Source: Lachnospiraceae bacterium (lineage in GTDB: Bacteria > Bacillota > Clostridia > Lachnospirales > Lachnospiraceae). Taken from it: a DNA stretch of 64,000 bases. Every line of letters begins with the position of its first letter. Position 1 is the stretch's first letter. The position numbers and the translations under genes were made by a program. Below the pieces are notes generated by a model, which had not been told where the DNA came from, did not search any database, and saw nothing but the letters and a program-made list of their open reading frames with translations. Where the stretch lies: positions 1-64,000 of the forward strand of contig JAFOEY010000052.1 of assembly GCA_017387565.1 (NCBI GenBank). Reading direction: 5' to 3'. Of this stretch, positions 36,368-45,539 are shown one piece after another.

Positions 36368-37688
36368 GGGAGTCTCTCCTCGTCCATTTGTGTTCTTGTA
36401 TAATTGCCTTTAATTCCCCCAGATAAGAAAGAGAACCAAAAGCGATGATGACACAGTCCCTGCCACCCATCAGGTATGCCATTTCAACCGCCTCAAACAA
36501 TCCGTCCGCCGCCGTCACATTGGGATGATATACAGATACCGCCCGGGCCAGCTCATAAGCATCCATCGCCCTTGCATTGTGCGGTGTTTTCACGGTAATA
36601 ATTCCGTCTGCCAACGAATAAGTTTCGCGGATTATTTTGTCATATTCCTTATCTTTTAATACACCCATTATATATATTATTTTCTTATTTGTAAACGAAG
36701 GACGCGCTTTATAAAAAGCTATGGTTTTTGCCAATTCCACTGCCGCATCTTCGTTGTGTGCACCATCAATATAGACATCCGGTTTCGCAGCAATTTTTTC
36801 AAAACGTGCCGGCCAGACAATCTGTGCAAATGCTTTTTTCAGCTTTTCCTCCGGTATCCTAAAACCGTATGCCTCTTTCAGACAATCCAAAACCTCCAAT
36901 GCCGTCGCAGCATTCAGGAGTTGATATGTGCCACACAACGACAGGAGTATTTTTTTATGTTTCCTGTAATTTAACGTCATCCCTTTTGATGAGATCTGCA
37001 ACATATTTGCTTTTTCTGTATCTACAACCAAAAGCTCTGCTCCCTGCTCCTCTGCCGATTTTTTGATTACATCCATTGCCTCCGGCTTTTGAGGATAAGA
37101 AACGACCTTGCTGTTTTTTTTGATGATACCGGCTTTCACCGCGGCGATTTCCGAAAGACTCTTTCCTAAAAACTGCATATGATCCATACTGATGGAACTG
37201 ATGACACTGACAAGGGGATTTTGAATAATATTGGTTGCATCGGTCAGTCCCCCCATTCCGGTCTCTAAAACCACGACGTCACATGCTTTTTCCTTAAAAT
37301 ACAAAAAGGCCAGTGCCGTTTCCAATTCAAACGGCGTCGGATGAGCACAACCGTCTGAAACCATTTGGTCGCATACTTCCTTTATGTGCTCCACATATTC
37401 ACACAATGCCTTTTTGGAAATCATCCTGCCGTTGATGCAAAAACGCTCCCTGTAATCGGATATGGTAGGTGAAATATATCTGCCCGTCTTGTATCCGCAT
37501 ACGGTAAGTGTTTCACTGATCATGGCTATGATACTGCCCTTTCCATTCGTGCCGGCAACATGAATGAATTTTAAATCGTCCTGCGGATTTCCCAAGCGCC
37601 TGCACAACTCTTTCACGCTGTCAAGTCCCAGATGGCTTCCCAATGCCTGCAATGATTCAATATATTCAAAAGTTTCTCTTTCCGTCAT
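36357..37688 (-). CDS. folC: Folylpolyglutamate/dihydrofolate synthase
   Basis: 443 residues from the ATG at 37688 ([20 protein letters not shown]). The P-loop [10 protein letters not shown] and the Mur-ligase blocks [15 protein letters not shown] and [10 protein letters not shown] are present. It links glutamate to dihydropteroate and lengthens the chain. First gene of folC-folE-folP-folBK-DUF5050. An ATG 16 codons upstream exists but AAGGATTGGAAGAA fits the later one. Confidence 0.95.
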   Translation of the reverse strand: MTERETFEYIESLQALGSHLGLDSVKELCRRLGNPQDDLKFIHVAGTNGKGSIIAMISETLTVCGYKTGRYISPTISDYRERFCINGRMISKKALCEYVEHIKEVCDQMVSDGCAHPTPFELETALAFLYFKEKACDVVVLETGMGGLTDATNIIQNPLVSVISSISMDHMQFLGKSLSEIAAVKAGIIKKNSKVVSYPQKPEAMDVIKKSAEEQGAELLVVDTEKANMLQISSKGMTLNYRKHKKILLSLCGTYQLLNAATALEVLDCLKEAYGFRIPEEKLKKAFAQIVWPARFEKIAAKPDVYIDGAHNEDAAVELAKTIAFYKARPSFTNKKIIYIMGVLKDKEYDKIIRETYSLADGIITVKTPHNARAMDAYELARAVSVYHPNVTAADGLFEAVEMAYLMGGRDCVIIAFGSLSYLGELKAIIQEHKWTRRDSHGK

Positions 37689-37751
37689 TTCTTCCAATCC
37701 TTTATCAAAAAAGAATGAGGCCTGCAAAATATGCAAAGCCCCATTGCTTTC

Positions 37752-38147
37752 TTAAAATGCATCATCTATTTCATCATGCAAATCGACATCATCCAAATCA
37801 GCACCATGTGCAATATTTTGCGTATTCAGGGTTCTGCGTTTCATTCTCTGCTCTTCGGACTCTTTCAAAATAAAATCTTTGATGGCACGTGCATTTTTGA
37901 TATGAATCAGTTTTAAATGATGATGTGTTGTATCTCCGGTATAGCATACAACCGTACCCAGACCAAAAATTCTTTCCATCAAAGAAGTCTCTAACTGAAC
38001 ATCCGTAACCTTGTACATATAGCAGTCATCCTCCAGTGTTTTGAGAAGTCCCGCTTTAATATTAATCACATCTTCTTTTATCGTATATACGGTAAATGTC
38101 CATGGCAGACCAAATAATAATAATCTTTTTCTTTCTCTGAATTCCAT
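37752..38147 (-). CDS. PH-domain (bPH2/DUF304-like) protein
   Basis: 131 residues. A strand-rich core ([20 protein letters not shown], then [20 protein letters not shown] and [20 protein letters not shown]) matches the bacterial PH (YdbT/DUF304) pattern; the tail is charged. No transmembrane segment is present, unlike most members. The start at 38147 has GGAGGATTTTTTG. It ends 63 bp before folC on the same strand and could be its first operon partner. Role unknown. Confidence 0.75.
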   Translation of the reverse strand: MEFRERKRLLLFGLPWTFTVYTIKEDVINIKAGLLKTLEDDCYMYKVTDVQLETSLMERIFGLGTVVCYTGDTTHHHLKLIHIKNARAIKDFILKESEEQRMKRRTLNTQNIAHGADLDDVDLHDEIDDAF

Positions 38148-38282
38148 CAAAAAATCCTCCTGTATCACGGCAATGTATCGACGTTGCTATTTAAACTCTA
38201 TTGGTATTATTCTATCATATTAATACTATTTTTGCCACAATTTGATTCGCTTTGTACCCTTTGATTTGATTATTATTTTTCA

Positions 38283-38514
38283 TTTCGGATTTGTGTTCTC
38301 AATATATATCTTTGTCCGCTGGCTTTTACAAGGTTTCGTGTTTTTCTTAGCGGCATATGCGAACAAAAATAATGACCGGTTTCAACTGTCTGAAGACGAA
38401 GTCTGAGTTTTGAAACCGGTCATTTAATAATACTTTGTGAGCATGTGGCTTAGAAAAACTAGAAACCGAAGTACGAAGCGGACAAAGATATATATTGAGA
38501 ACACAAATCCGAAA
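38283..38514. repeat. Nested palindrome A, family 1
   Basis: Outer arms TTTCGGATTTGTGTTCTCAA and ...TATATATCTTTGTCCGC (38283-38319) pair with GCGGACAAAGATATATATTG and AGAACACAAATCCGAAA (to 38514). The core is GACCGGTTTCAAACT-like: CCGGTTTCAACTGTCTGAAG, ACGAAGTCTGAGTTTTGAAACCGG split by a small loop. It lies between two divergent genes. The core and 60-70 bp on each side recur, reversed, in B. Confidence 0.85.
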
Positions 38515-38547
38515 AAAGCAAATTCTGTTTTTCTAATTTTTTGATTG

Positions 38548-38571
38548 AATACCATATCTAGATATGGTATT
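38548..38571. promoter_or_regulatory. Perfect 24-bp palindrome upstream of the nitroreductase gene
   Basis: AATACCATATCT joined to AGATATGGTATT without spacer, 35 bp before the ATG, preceded by TTGATT (38541). Perfect dyads of this length are typical repressor operators (MarR, TetR or HxlR type); no such regulator gene is adjacent. Confidence 0.75.
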
Positions 38572-38606
38572 CTAAGTAAAATGTAAACACAAACGGAGGT
38601 ATTTTC

Positions 38607-39149
38607 ATGACAGCAAAAGAATGTATTTTAGGTCGCCGAAGCATTCGCAAATTCAAAGCAGATGCGGTAGATCATGAGTTATTAAAACAAATCGTTGAAA
38701 CAGCTTCTTATGCTCCCAGTTGGAAGCATACCCAGATTACCCGCTATATTGTTGTAGAAGGTGCCTTAAAAGATAAAATTGCTACAGAAGGTACCACCAT
38801 CTATCCGGGAAATGGAACAATTATCCAAAATGCACCCGCATTGGTTGCAGTAACCGTTATCAAAAACAGATCCGGTTATGAAAGAGACGGTTCTTTCTCA
38901 ACCGACAGAGGTGATGGCTGGCAGATGTACGATGCCGGTGTTGCATCCCAGACTTTCTGTTTAGCAGCTCATGAGGCAGGTCTTGGAACCGTTATCATGG
39001 GATTGTTTGATCGTTCCACTGTTGAATCACTCTTACAATTACCGGAAGATCGGGAATTGGTAGCTTTGATTCCAATCGGATATCCTGACATCGAGCCGGA
39101 AGCACCCAAAAGAAAACCGGTTGATGAATTAATTTCATTTATCAGTTAA
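38607..39149 (+). CDS. Nitroreductase-family flavoprotein
   Basis: 180 residues. GRRSIRKFKADAVDHELLKQ at the start and the family blocks ETASYAPSWKHTQ, AGVASQTFCLAAHEAGLGT and LIPIGYPD are typical of FMN-dependent NAD(P)H nitroreductases. It may reduce nitroaromatics or quinones; the natural substrate is unknown. The upstream operator suggests inducible expression. Confidence 0.92.
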   Translation: MTAKECILGRRSIRKFKADAVDHELLKQIVETASYAPSWKHTQITRYIVVEGALKDKIATEGTTIYPGNGTIIQNAPALVAVTVIKNRSGYERDGSFSTDRGDGWQMYDAGVASQTFCLAAHEAGLGTVIMGLFDRSTVESLLQLPEDRELVALIPIGYPDIEPEAPKRKPVDELISFIS

Positions 39150-39154
39150 TTTTT

Positions 39155-39188
39155 AAATCGAAGGGAATTTATTTCTCTTCGATTTTTT
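39155..39188 (+). terminator. Terminator after the nitroreductase gene
   Basis: AAATCGAAG / CTTCGATTT stem with a 13-base loop, then TTTAT. It separates nitroreductase from pyrB. Confidence 0.8.
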
Positions 39189-39245
39189 ATGAATCATAAA
39201 ATACTCATCTTTATAAAAAAACAAGGAAAGAAAGCGAGGAAAAGT

Positions 39246-40157
39246 ATGAGACATCTAATGAATCCTCTGGATTTTACAGTCGAGGAATTGGACAAGCTAT
39301 TTGATCTTGCCAACGATATCGAAAATAATCCGGAAAAGTACAGCGAGAAATGTAAAGGAAAGAAAATCGCAACCTGTTTTTATGAACCGAGTACCAGAAC
39401 CAGACTTAGTTTTGAATCTGCCATGATTAATTTAGGTGGCAGCGTCATTGGTTTCTCCGATGCAAATTCATCTTCCGCATCCAAGGGCGAAAGCGTATCC
39501 GATACCATCCGCGTCATTTCCTGCTTTGCAGATATCTGCGCGATGCGTCATCCCAAGGAAGGTGCTGCCATGGTTGCCGCTTCCAAATCCTCTATCCCGG
39601 TTATCAATGCCGGAGACGGTGGACACCAGCATCCCACCCAGACACTGACGGACATGCTGACCATCAGAAGCCTGAAAGGAAGATTAAACCATTTCACCAT
39701 TGGTCTTTGCGGCGATTTAAAATTCGGACGTACCGTACACTCTTTGGTAAATGCCCTTTCCCGCTATGATGATATTCATTTCATCTTTATTTCGCCGGAA
39801 GAACTCCGTATCCCCGACTATATCCGGGAAATGTTAGCCGAAAAAGGCATTTCTTTTGAAGAATATATTAAACTGGAAGACTGCATCGGCGACCTCGACC
39901 TTTTATATATGACCAGAGTTCAGAGAGAACGTTTCTTTAACGAAGAAGACTACGTCAGATTAAAAGACTTTTATATTCTGGATAAAAACAAAATGAGTAT
40001 GGCAAAGGAAGATATGCTGGTGCTCCACCCGCTTCCTCGTGTCAATGAAATTTCTGTCGAAGTGGATGATGATCCCAGAGCCGTATACTTTAAACAGGTT
40101 CAATACGGTGTCTACGTCAGAATGGCACTCATCCTGACATTACTTGAGTTAGCGTAA
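39246..40157 (+). CDS. pyrB: Aspartate carbamoyltransferase, catalytic chain
   Basis: 303 residues from the ATG at 39246, which has GAGGAAAAGT upstream. The carbamoyl-phosphate loop [10 protein letters not shown], the [13 protein letters not shown] block and [10 protein letters not shown] are present. It joins carbamoyl phosphate and aspartate in pyrimidine synthesis. The regulatory chain follows 118 bp on; the pair gives the class B (ATCase catalytic + regulatory) form as in enterobacteria and many Clostridia. No PyrR-type leader attenuator was recognised. Confidence 0.96.
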   Translation: MRHLMNPLDFTVEELDKLFDLANDIENNPEKYSEKCKGKKIATCFYEPSTRTRLSFESAMINLGGSVIGFSDANSSSASKGESVSDTIRVISCFADICAMRHPKEGAAMVAASKSSIPVINAGDGGHQHPTQTLTDMLTIRSLKGRLNHFTIGLCGDLKFGRTVHSLVNALSRYDDIHFIFISPEELRIPDYIREMLAEKGISFEEYIKLEDCIGDLDLLYMTRVQRERFFNEEDYVRLKDFYILDKNKMSMAKEDMLVLHPLPRVNEISVEVDDDPRAVYFKQVQYGVYVRMALILTLLELA

Positions 40158-40275
40158 GCTAATAAGGTGATCATTTCATAACGCGCATCCTATAAACAGG
40201 AACGATGTTTAGTATCAAGGAATGAAAATAACTTTTCCCCAATATCATCATAGATTTATATAAGGAGAATGAAAC

Positions 40276-40710
40276 ATGTTAAATGTAGGAAAAATAGAAG
40301 AAGGTTTTGTACTCGACCACATTCAGGCCGGAAAAAGCCTTTCATTATATCATCATCTAATGCTGGACAAGCTGGATTGTACCGTTGCCATCATTAAAAA
40401 TGCAAAAAGTAATAAAATGGGCAAAAAAGATATCCTGAAAGTGGAATGTGATATCAATATGTTGGATTTGGATGTCCTTGCTTTTATTGACCATAACATC
40501 ACCGTCAATGTCATTAAGGACGGAGAAATTGTCGATAAGAAAGAACTGGTCCTTCCCAGAGAAATAAAAAATGTCATCAAATGTAAAAATCCCCGCTGCA
40601 TCACTTCTATCGAGCAGGAATTACCGCATATCTTCATACTGACGGATGAAGAAAAAGAAATCTACCGTTGTAAGTATTGTGAAGAAAAATACGGTGAAAA
40701 AAGATTATAA
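40276..40710 (+). CDS. pyrI: Aspartate carbamoyltransferase, regulatory chain
   Basis: 144 residues. The N-terminal nucleotide-binding half has LNVGKIEEGFVLDHIQAGK, and the C-terminal half has the zinc site CKNPRCITSIEQE...CKYCEEKYG with four cysteines. It binds ATP or CTP and tunes PyrB. TAAGGAG precedes the ATG. Palindrome B begins about 18 bp after the stop. Confidence 0.95.
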   Translation: MLNVGKIEEGFVLDHIQAGKSLSLYHHLMLDKLDCTVAIIKNAKSNKMGKKDILKVECDINMLDLDVLAFIDHNITVNVIKDGEIVDKKELVLPREIKNVIKCKNPRCITSIEQELPHIFILTDEEKEIYRCKYCEEKYGEKRL

Positions 40711-40727
40711 TAGTAATTCTTTTTTAC

Positions 40728-41187
40728 AATTGTGTAACTGAGAAATATGCAGAAAGCGCGAATATATGGAGCTTGCAGACCGATTATGCAGACGCTCTGC
40801 CGCGTTTCTCACAAAGTTCGCAATCTTTGTGGGATGGCAGTCACCCTTACAGAAATACATATCTTTGCCGATTCATACTTCGGTTTCCGGTATTTCTAAG
40901 CGGCATGCTCACAAAGTATATATTAAATGCCCGGTTTCAAAACTCAGACTTCGTCTTCAGGCAGTTGAAACCGGGCATTATTTTTGTTCGCATATGCCGC
41001 TAAGAAATATCAGGAAACCTCGCCAAATTCCTCGGGCAAAGATATGGATTTCTGTTAGGGCGACTGGCTATGTCCCCAAAGTTGCGAATAATAAAAAGTG
41101 AGAAACAATGGAAGAGAAAAAAAGTCTGCATCTAAGGTCAAAAGCTCCATATATCCGCGCTTTCTGCATATTCTCAGTTACACAATT
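40728..41187. repeat. Very long nested palindrome B, family 1 (reversed)
   Basis: 460 bp. AATTGTGTAACTGAGAAATA, TGCAGAAAGCGCGAATATAT and GGAGCTT at the left pair with AAGCTCCATATATCCGCGCT, TTCTGCATATTCTCAGTTAC and ACAATT at the right. Pairing continues inward imperfectly to a core CCCGGTTTCAA...TTGAAACCGGG around AGAC-TTC-GTCT near 40957. The inner 150 bp or so is the reverse complement of A (both have TTAGCGGCATATGCGAACAA, then AAATAATG). It lies between pyrI and a convergent gene; no reading frame here is convincing. Confidence 0.88.
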
Positions 41188-41205
41188 AAATAATAAAACA
41201 ATTTA

Positions 41206-41229
41206 CCCGGCAGAAACCTGCCGGGTTTT
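41206..41229 (+). terminator. Terminator after pyrI and palindrome B
   Basis: CCCGGCAG-AAAC-CTGCCGGG followed by TTTTAAAAT. A strong intrinsic terminator, but placed beyond the palindrome, so pyrBI transcripts would carry the whole 460-base hairpin. Confidence 0.9.
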
Positions 41230-41288
41230 AAAATGTTTAACACACTTTGAAATAAAAGATAATACCAAGCACTGCCTCCAAAATGCCT

Positions 41289-41463
41289 ATACTAAGATGT
41301 CCTTACCTAATGTCAATTCCTGTTGTCTATTCCTTGCTGTGATACCTGTTGTTAAAACCAAGATGTCATATTCCTGCTGTCAATGCCATGATGTCATTCC
41401 CTGTTGTCCTACTCGTTGCAAATACAAAGATGTCTTTTAACTATGCTGACTAAACCAAGATGT
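41289..41463. repeat. Degenerate array of G(A/C/T)TGTC units every 13-14 bases
   Basis: GATGTC, AATGTC, GTTGTC, GCTGTG, GTTGTT, GATGTC, GCTGTC, GATGTC, GTTGTC, GTTGCA, GATGTC, GCTGAC and GATGTC start at 41295, 41308, 41321, 41335, 41347, 41361, 41375, 41389, 41402, 41414, 41428, 41444 and 41458. Between them CCAA or CATTCCT recur. No reading frame fits. The units are not separated by unique spacers, so this is not a CRISPR. Confidence 0.7.
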
Positions 41464-41510
41464 CACGGCAGCCTTTCGTTCTGATGTAAAACATGATGTA
41501 AAAACCGACG

Positions 41511-41544
41511 AAAAAAGGCACTTTGTCCACGGACAAAGCGCCTT
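41511..41544 (-). terminator. Terminator after the PP-loop gene
   Basis: AAGGCaCTTTGTCC-AC-GGACAAAGcGCCTT, read on the minus strand into TTTTTTCG. Strong. Confidence 0.9.
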
Positions 41545-41647
41545 CGCTTTAGGTATTATTCTTTATTCATGTTGAGTATAAGCAATATCATTCCATTTGT
41601 CAACAGAAAATCAGAGAATTTTCAAAAAAATATGAAAAATTTCAAAA

Positions 41648-42370
41648 TCATTTATCCCACTTTTCCCACTCCGGAATTGTTCCGTCACAGATTGCTGTCA
41701 TCATGCGTTTTTTCACACCGGGCGCATGCCGGTTCATTTCGTTTAATAATTCTCTCACATAACTTCTTTCAGAAGTATGATCAAACGGACAGGGATTTTT
41801 TGTAACCGGAAGATGATATTTATTTTGAAATCCGATAGCCTCTGCCTGCGACACAAAAACAAAAGGTCGGATTAGTTCCATGTCCATATCCTCCCATTTT
41901 GTTTTGGGCCAAAATGTGGAAAAGCGTCCTTCATAGATTAAAGACAGCATCATCGTCTCAACCACATCATCCATGTTGTGCGCAAAAGCAATTTTGTTAC
42001 AGCCAAGGGCCTTTGCTTTCTCATTTAGGGCACCTCTACGCAATCTGGCACATAAGGAGCATCCTTCTGTTTCGATCATCTCATGAATATCAGTCTTAAC
42101 AATATAGTATTCAACCTCCAGCTCTTTGCACAGCTTTTCAATCTCTGATAAATCAAATCCGTCATATCCTAAGTCAACTGTTATGGCTACCAGTTCAAAT
42201 GCATGCGGATAAAAGCTTTGCAAACCGGCAAGTGCATAGAGTAATCCTAAAGAATCCTTTCCGCCGGAAACTCCAAGAGCTACTTTATCACCGGTTTCTA
42301 TCATATGATACGTATCTATCGCCTGTCGGACTTTACTGTACAATTGCTGTAATTTCATCCTTATAACCAT
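41648..42370 (-). CDS. TtcA-like PP-loop tRNA thiolation protein
   Basis: 240 residues. The PP-loop VALGVSGGKDSLGLL is followed by EGCSLCARLRRGAL (CxxC) and NPCPFDH, the TtcA/TilS-superfamily layout where cysteines bind an Fe-S cluster. TtcA thiolates C32 of tRNA; related clostridial proteins are annotated only as tRNA 2-thiocytidine biosynthesis-like. Two starts are possible (42370 and 42358), neither with a well-placed ribosome site. It sits 39 bp after the HD-GYP gene and may be its operon tail. Confidence 0.88.
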   Translation of the reverse strand: MVIRMKLQQLYSKVRQAIDTYHMIETGDKVALGVSGGKDSLGLLYALAGLQSFYPHAFELVAITVDLGYDGFDLSEIEKLCKELEVEYYIVKTDIHEMIETEGCSLCARLRRGALNEKAKALGCNKIAFAHNMDDVVETMMLSLIYEGRFSTFWPKTKWEDMDMELIRPFVFVSQAEAIGFQNKYHLPVTKNPCPFDHTSERSYVRELLNEMNRHAPGVKKRMMTAICDGTIPEWEKWDK

Positions 42371-42409
42371 CCTGTTTTCTACAGCTATTATACTCTTTTG
42401 ACTTAATAT

Positions 42410-43483
42410 CTACAATGCTTCCATTTTTTTACGACATTGCGTAAAACAGTTTAAAATGTCGGGTGAAAAGATGCCGCACTCACCGTTCATAATCATTTCA
42501 TATGCCTGATCCTTTGGTATCGCTTCTTTATACACTCTCTCATGCACCAACGCATCATAAACATCAGCAATCGACACAATTTGTGCAGAGAGTGGAATTT
42601 CATCTTTTTTTAATCCATTCGGATAACCGTTCCCATCATAGCGTTCATGATGGCATAGGCAAATCTCCTTACATATTTTACCATATTCTTTGCTCCATGC
42701 ATTTTGTAATTTTTCCAGAATTTCACATCCGGAGAATGTATGAGACTTCATATATTCAAATTCCTTATCCGTCAGGCGTCCCGGCTTTAATAAAATCGTA
42801 TCTGTAATTGCAATTTTTCCAATATCATGAAGTGAACTTGCAGATACAATAATATTAATCAACTCCGTCGTCAGCCCTTTTTCCGGATATAGTTGCATCA
42901 TCCCCTCTGCAATAATCCTTGTATACTCTTTTATTCTTCGGATATGCTCTCCACTTTCCTGATTGCGATACTCTGCCATAACACCAAGCAAATCAATGAT
43001 CTGCACATTACTTTTCTGCAGGAAATCCGCTTCCACTTTTAACATCGTATTTTGCATTTCAATGCGTTTTGTCTGTTGCTTAATCTTTTCTTCCAAATCA
43101 TTCTGATATTGAAAAAGCTGTACCATATTTCTGACTTTAAGGCGTATTAAAGTCTCATTGAAGGGTTGTCGAATGCACTCAGAAACTTCTGACAAATACA
43201 ATTTTTCTTCCATCTCTGCTGAAGTAGGATTGCATAAAACAATAATCGGAATTTTGCCATGTAACGGACTTTTTGAAATCGCATCTAAAAGTGTAAATCC
43301 ATCGGTTGTCGATCCCAGCATATCAACCAATACTGCTACAATGCCATTAATATCTTTGGCTAAATAGTCCATGGCCTGTCCCACGTTATCTACCTGTTCC
43401 ACACTGTATTCCTTACACAAAATACGCATCATGATATCTCGATATATCTCATTTTCATCCACAAGTAATATTCTATTTTCCAT
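42410..43483 (-). CDS. Response regulator with HD-GYP output domain
   Basis: 357 residues. Residues 1-120 are a receiver domain with phospho-acceptor D54; the invariant Lys before Pro is Gln (IRQPF, residue 106), so signalling may be altered. A coiled coil (about 125-165) leads to an HD-GYP domain with SLHDIGKIAI, CHHERYDGNGYPNGL and ADVYDALVHERVYK, the complete set for c-di-GMP breakdown. No histidine kinase is nearby. It follows the fapA-like gene by 45 bp, and together with the cyclase at 21340 provides both ends of c-di-GMP turnover. Confidence 0.92.
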   Translation of the reverse strand: MENRILLVDENEIYRDIMMRILCKEYSVEQVDNVGQAMDYLAKDINGIVAVLVDMLGSTTDGFTLLDAISKSPLHGKIPIIVLCNPTSAEMEEKLYLSEVSECIRQPFNETLIRLKVRNMVQLFQYQNDLEEKIKQQTKRIEMQNTMLKVEADFLQKSNVQIIDLLGVMAEYRNQESGEHIRRIKEYTRIIAEGMMQLYPEKGLTTELINIIVSASSLHDIGKIAITDTILLKPGRLTDKEFEYMKSHTFSGCEILEKLQNAWSKEYGKICKEICLCHHERYDGNGYPNGLKKDEIPLSAQIVSIADVYDALVHERVYKEAIPKDQAYEMIMNGECGIFSPDILNCFTQCRKKMEAL

Positions 43484-43528
43484 GATACATCCCTCACTTC
43501 TGTTTTTAGAATTCTGATTACTCGGTTT

Positions 43529-45349
43529 TTATGCAGTTTGTCCAAACATATGATTTATTTTCTCTACAACAATTTTTTCGTCATGAATTTTGATTACAAG
43601 CTGTTTAGCCGGTATTACAACCTTGCTTTCATTCAAATAATGTATCTTGACATTTTCATATACATGTCTCTCCACGACAATGCGCGAACGATTTGCTCTG
43701 TTTTCCCTTTTTTTGATATTATTTATATCCTGTCTTACACTCATCAATTCGGTCTCTTTTTCTTCAAGGGTCTGTCTCACACGTGAAAACATCTCTTCCG
43801 CATTTTGCTTTTCATTCAACAATTGTACATGCATTTGATTTTGTACTATCGTAAGTTGTTTAATCACGTTTCTAAGTTCTTCTTCTTTTTTCTCCGCAAC
43901 CATACGTAAAGCATGAATGTCTCCATTGCTGCCAAGATTCAGAGTTGTGATTATCCCTGCATTATTACCGATATTCGTAAGGCAAAAACCTTTTTCAGCA
44001 TAAGAATTTCCACCTATAATACCACTCTTCTCTCCATAAGAAACAATTGCACCATATGAGGATAAATTAGAATTCAGGCTGGCACCAAAATGTATGTTAC
44101 CACCTGCATACACTGTTACATATTCAAAAAAATGACTGATAACGCATCCTCCGACATGCAATGCCATTAGACCGGTAGCATTATTGATACCTCTCTTTAA
44201 TATCAGATTCCCACCACATCGGATCTGCGCATTCTTAACAAATCCTTCTACAACAAGATCACCATCCACTTCTATCGTGACAGGACCTTCAATGGTTCCG
44301 CCGATATAAACATCCCCTTCATAATGCAAAGTGCCTTGCGTATAATCATACTGGGGTAATATGAGCATATCTTCTACCAACAACTCATTTTCCCGAAAAA
44401 TAACATACCCATCCGAACTTGCTACATAAGTTCTAAGATCTGACTTTAATTCAAAGCCACGCCCTTTTAACATTTCCTTTTCTTTTCCAATTTTCGCAGG
44501 TATTTTTTTTCCAAAAATATCAATTCCGTCTACTGCCATCTCTGCAAAATGGTATATAGCCAAAGTGTCGCCTTTTTTTACAAATTGAAACCATTTCATT
44601 TTTTCAAAATCGATAGAGCCGTCTTCTTTTAATTTAGGGTTTCGACTTTTGGTTGCATGCACCTTCCATTCATAAAAACCATTTGTTCCGTCTTTCGGTG
44701 CCAGTCCGGTTGCGACCAAAATACTGCTATCGGATTTTGTTTTATCGGTTATCTCACGATATTCGCGGGCAATGTACTCCAACGCCTTATAATCAATACC
44801 ATAAACAATGCCATTTCCTTTTAAAATCCCCTCTAATGCATTCACGCTCTCAACAGCATTCGTTTTATGCCAAGTCAAATAAGCCTTTAATCCATCCGGA
44901 CTAATGCACAAGTCATAATCTTCTGAGCTAAGCACAGTCCAATCTTTAGAAACTTCAAAAAGTTTTTTTCGTTTTTTCAACTTCAAACGTCGATTACGCA
45001 TTTCTTTTGCTGTATACATAAAACTGTCATAATCGGAAACATCAAGTCCATCCTTTAGTCCAAGTCTGATTTCTCTCATCTGCCAGTACGAATACAAGGG
45101 ATCCAAATACCTGCTAACATCCAGATGCTGTTCCAAACCAAGACGTATCTCTCTCATTTTTCGCCATGTATAGTTATGGTTTGCATATATACTTACATCC
45201 AATCCTTTCATTAGCCCAATTACAATCTCTTTTAAACAAGAAGACCGATACTCAGGTTGCAGATAAGGTTGAATATCAACCCCATTCTCCATGGCAAACT
45301 GTACTGCCTCCATTTGACTGTCAACATATCCGGTTTCCTGTCCTGCCAT
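43529..45349 (-). CDS. FapA (DUF342) protein with four N-terminal 25-residue repeats
   Basis: About 606 residues from the ATG at 45349 (GAAGGAG 8 bp upstream). Residues 10-115 hold four units of the form MREIRLGL..GLDVS.Y....Y.W.., each about 25 residues. Then comes the DUF342 beta-helix (about 230-480: GTIEGPVTIEVDGDLVVEGF, ILKRGINNATG, GCVISHFFEYVTVYAGGNIH), and a long coiled coil at the C-terminus (about 480-590). DUF342 proteins often lie next to motility or c-di-GMP genes and one, FapA, is a surface polymer-related factor; the role here is not known. It precedes the HD-GYP regulator. Confidence 0.85.
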   Translation of the reverse strand: MAGQETGYVDSQMEAVQFAMENGVDIQPYLQPEYRSSCLKEIVIGLMKGLDVSIYANHNYTWRKMREIRLGLEQHLDVSRYLDPLYSYWQMREIRLGLKDGLDVSDYDSFMYTAKEMRNRRLKLKKRKKLFEVSKDWTVLSSEDYDLCISPDGLKAYLTWHKTNAVESVNALEGILKGNGIVYGIDYKALEYIAREYREITDKTKSDSSILVATGLAPKDGTNGFYEWKVHATKSRNPKLKEDGSIDFEKMKWFQFVKKGDTLAIYHFAEMAVDGIDIFGKKIPAKIGKEKEMLKGRGFELKSDLRTYVASSDGYVIFRENELLVEDMLILPQYDYTQGTLHYEGDVYIGGTIEGPVTIEVDGDLVVEGFVKNAQIRCGGNLILKRGINNATGLMALHVGGCVISHFFEYVTVYAGGNIHFGASLNSNLSSYGAIVSYGEKSGIIGGNSYAEKGFCLTNIGNNAGIITTLNLGSNGDIHALRMVAEKKEEELRNVIKQLTIVQNQMHVQLLNEKQNAEEMFSRVRQTLEEKETELMSVRQDINNIKKRENRANRSRIVVERHVYENVKIHYLNESKVVIPAKQLVIKIHDEKIVVEKINHMFGQTA

Positions 45350-45421
45350 ATCAATCACTCCTTCTCATCAGTTTTACATGCACCAATCAGGTAAAAAGGT
45401 ATCAACTATTACAAACAAAAA

Positions 45422-45455
45422 AAGAACGAAAATGCACACAAACATCTTCGTTCTT
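45422..45455 (-). terminator. Terminator after the ABC permease remnant
   Basis: AAGAACGAA / TTCGTTCTT stem around a 16-base loop, followed on the minus strand by seven T. Confidence 0.75.
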
Positions 45456-45539
45456 GCAGATACTATATTAAAAATAAACTGATTTGTCAATATTATTATT
45501 TTTTATTTACCTTATTCTATTATTCTAATTTATCTTATC

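Noticed and set aside
39246..39246. Earlier pyrB start 19 codons upstream
   Set aside because: The added residues are lysine-rich and overlap the preceding terminator; GAGGAAAAGT fits the later ATG.
40766..41440. Plus-strand frames in and after palindrome B
   Set aside because: Basic, Cys/His-scattered products with no conserved pattern; the DNA is explained by the palindrome and the 13-14 base array.
41289..41463. CRISPR-like array
   Set aside because: Units are only about 6 conserved bases in a 13-14 base period, with no unique spacers and no cas genes nearby.
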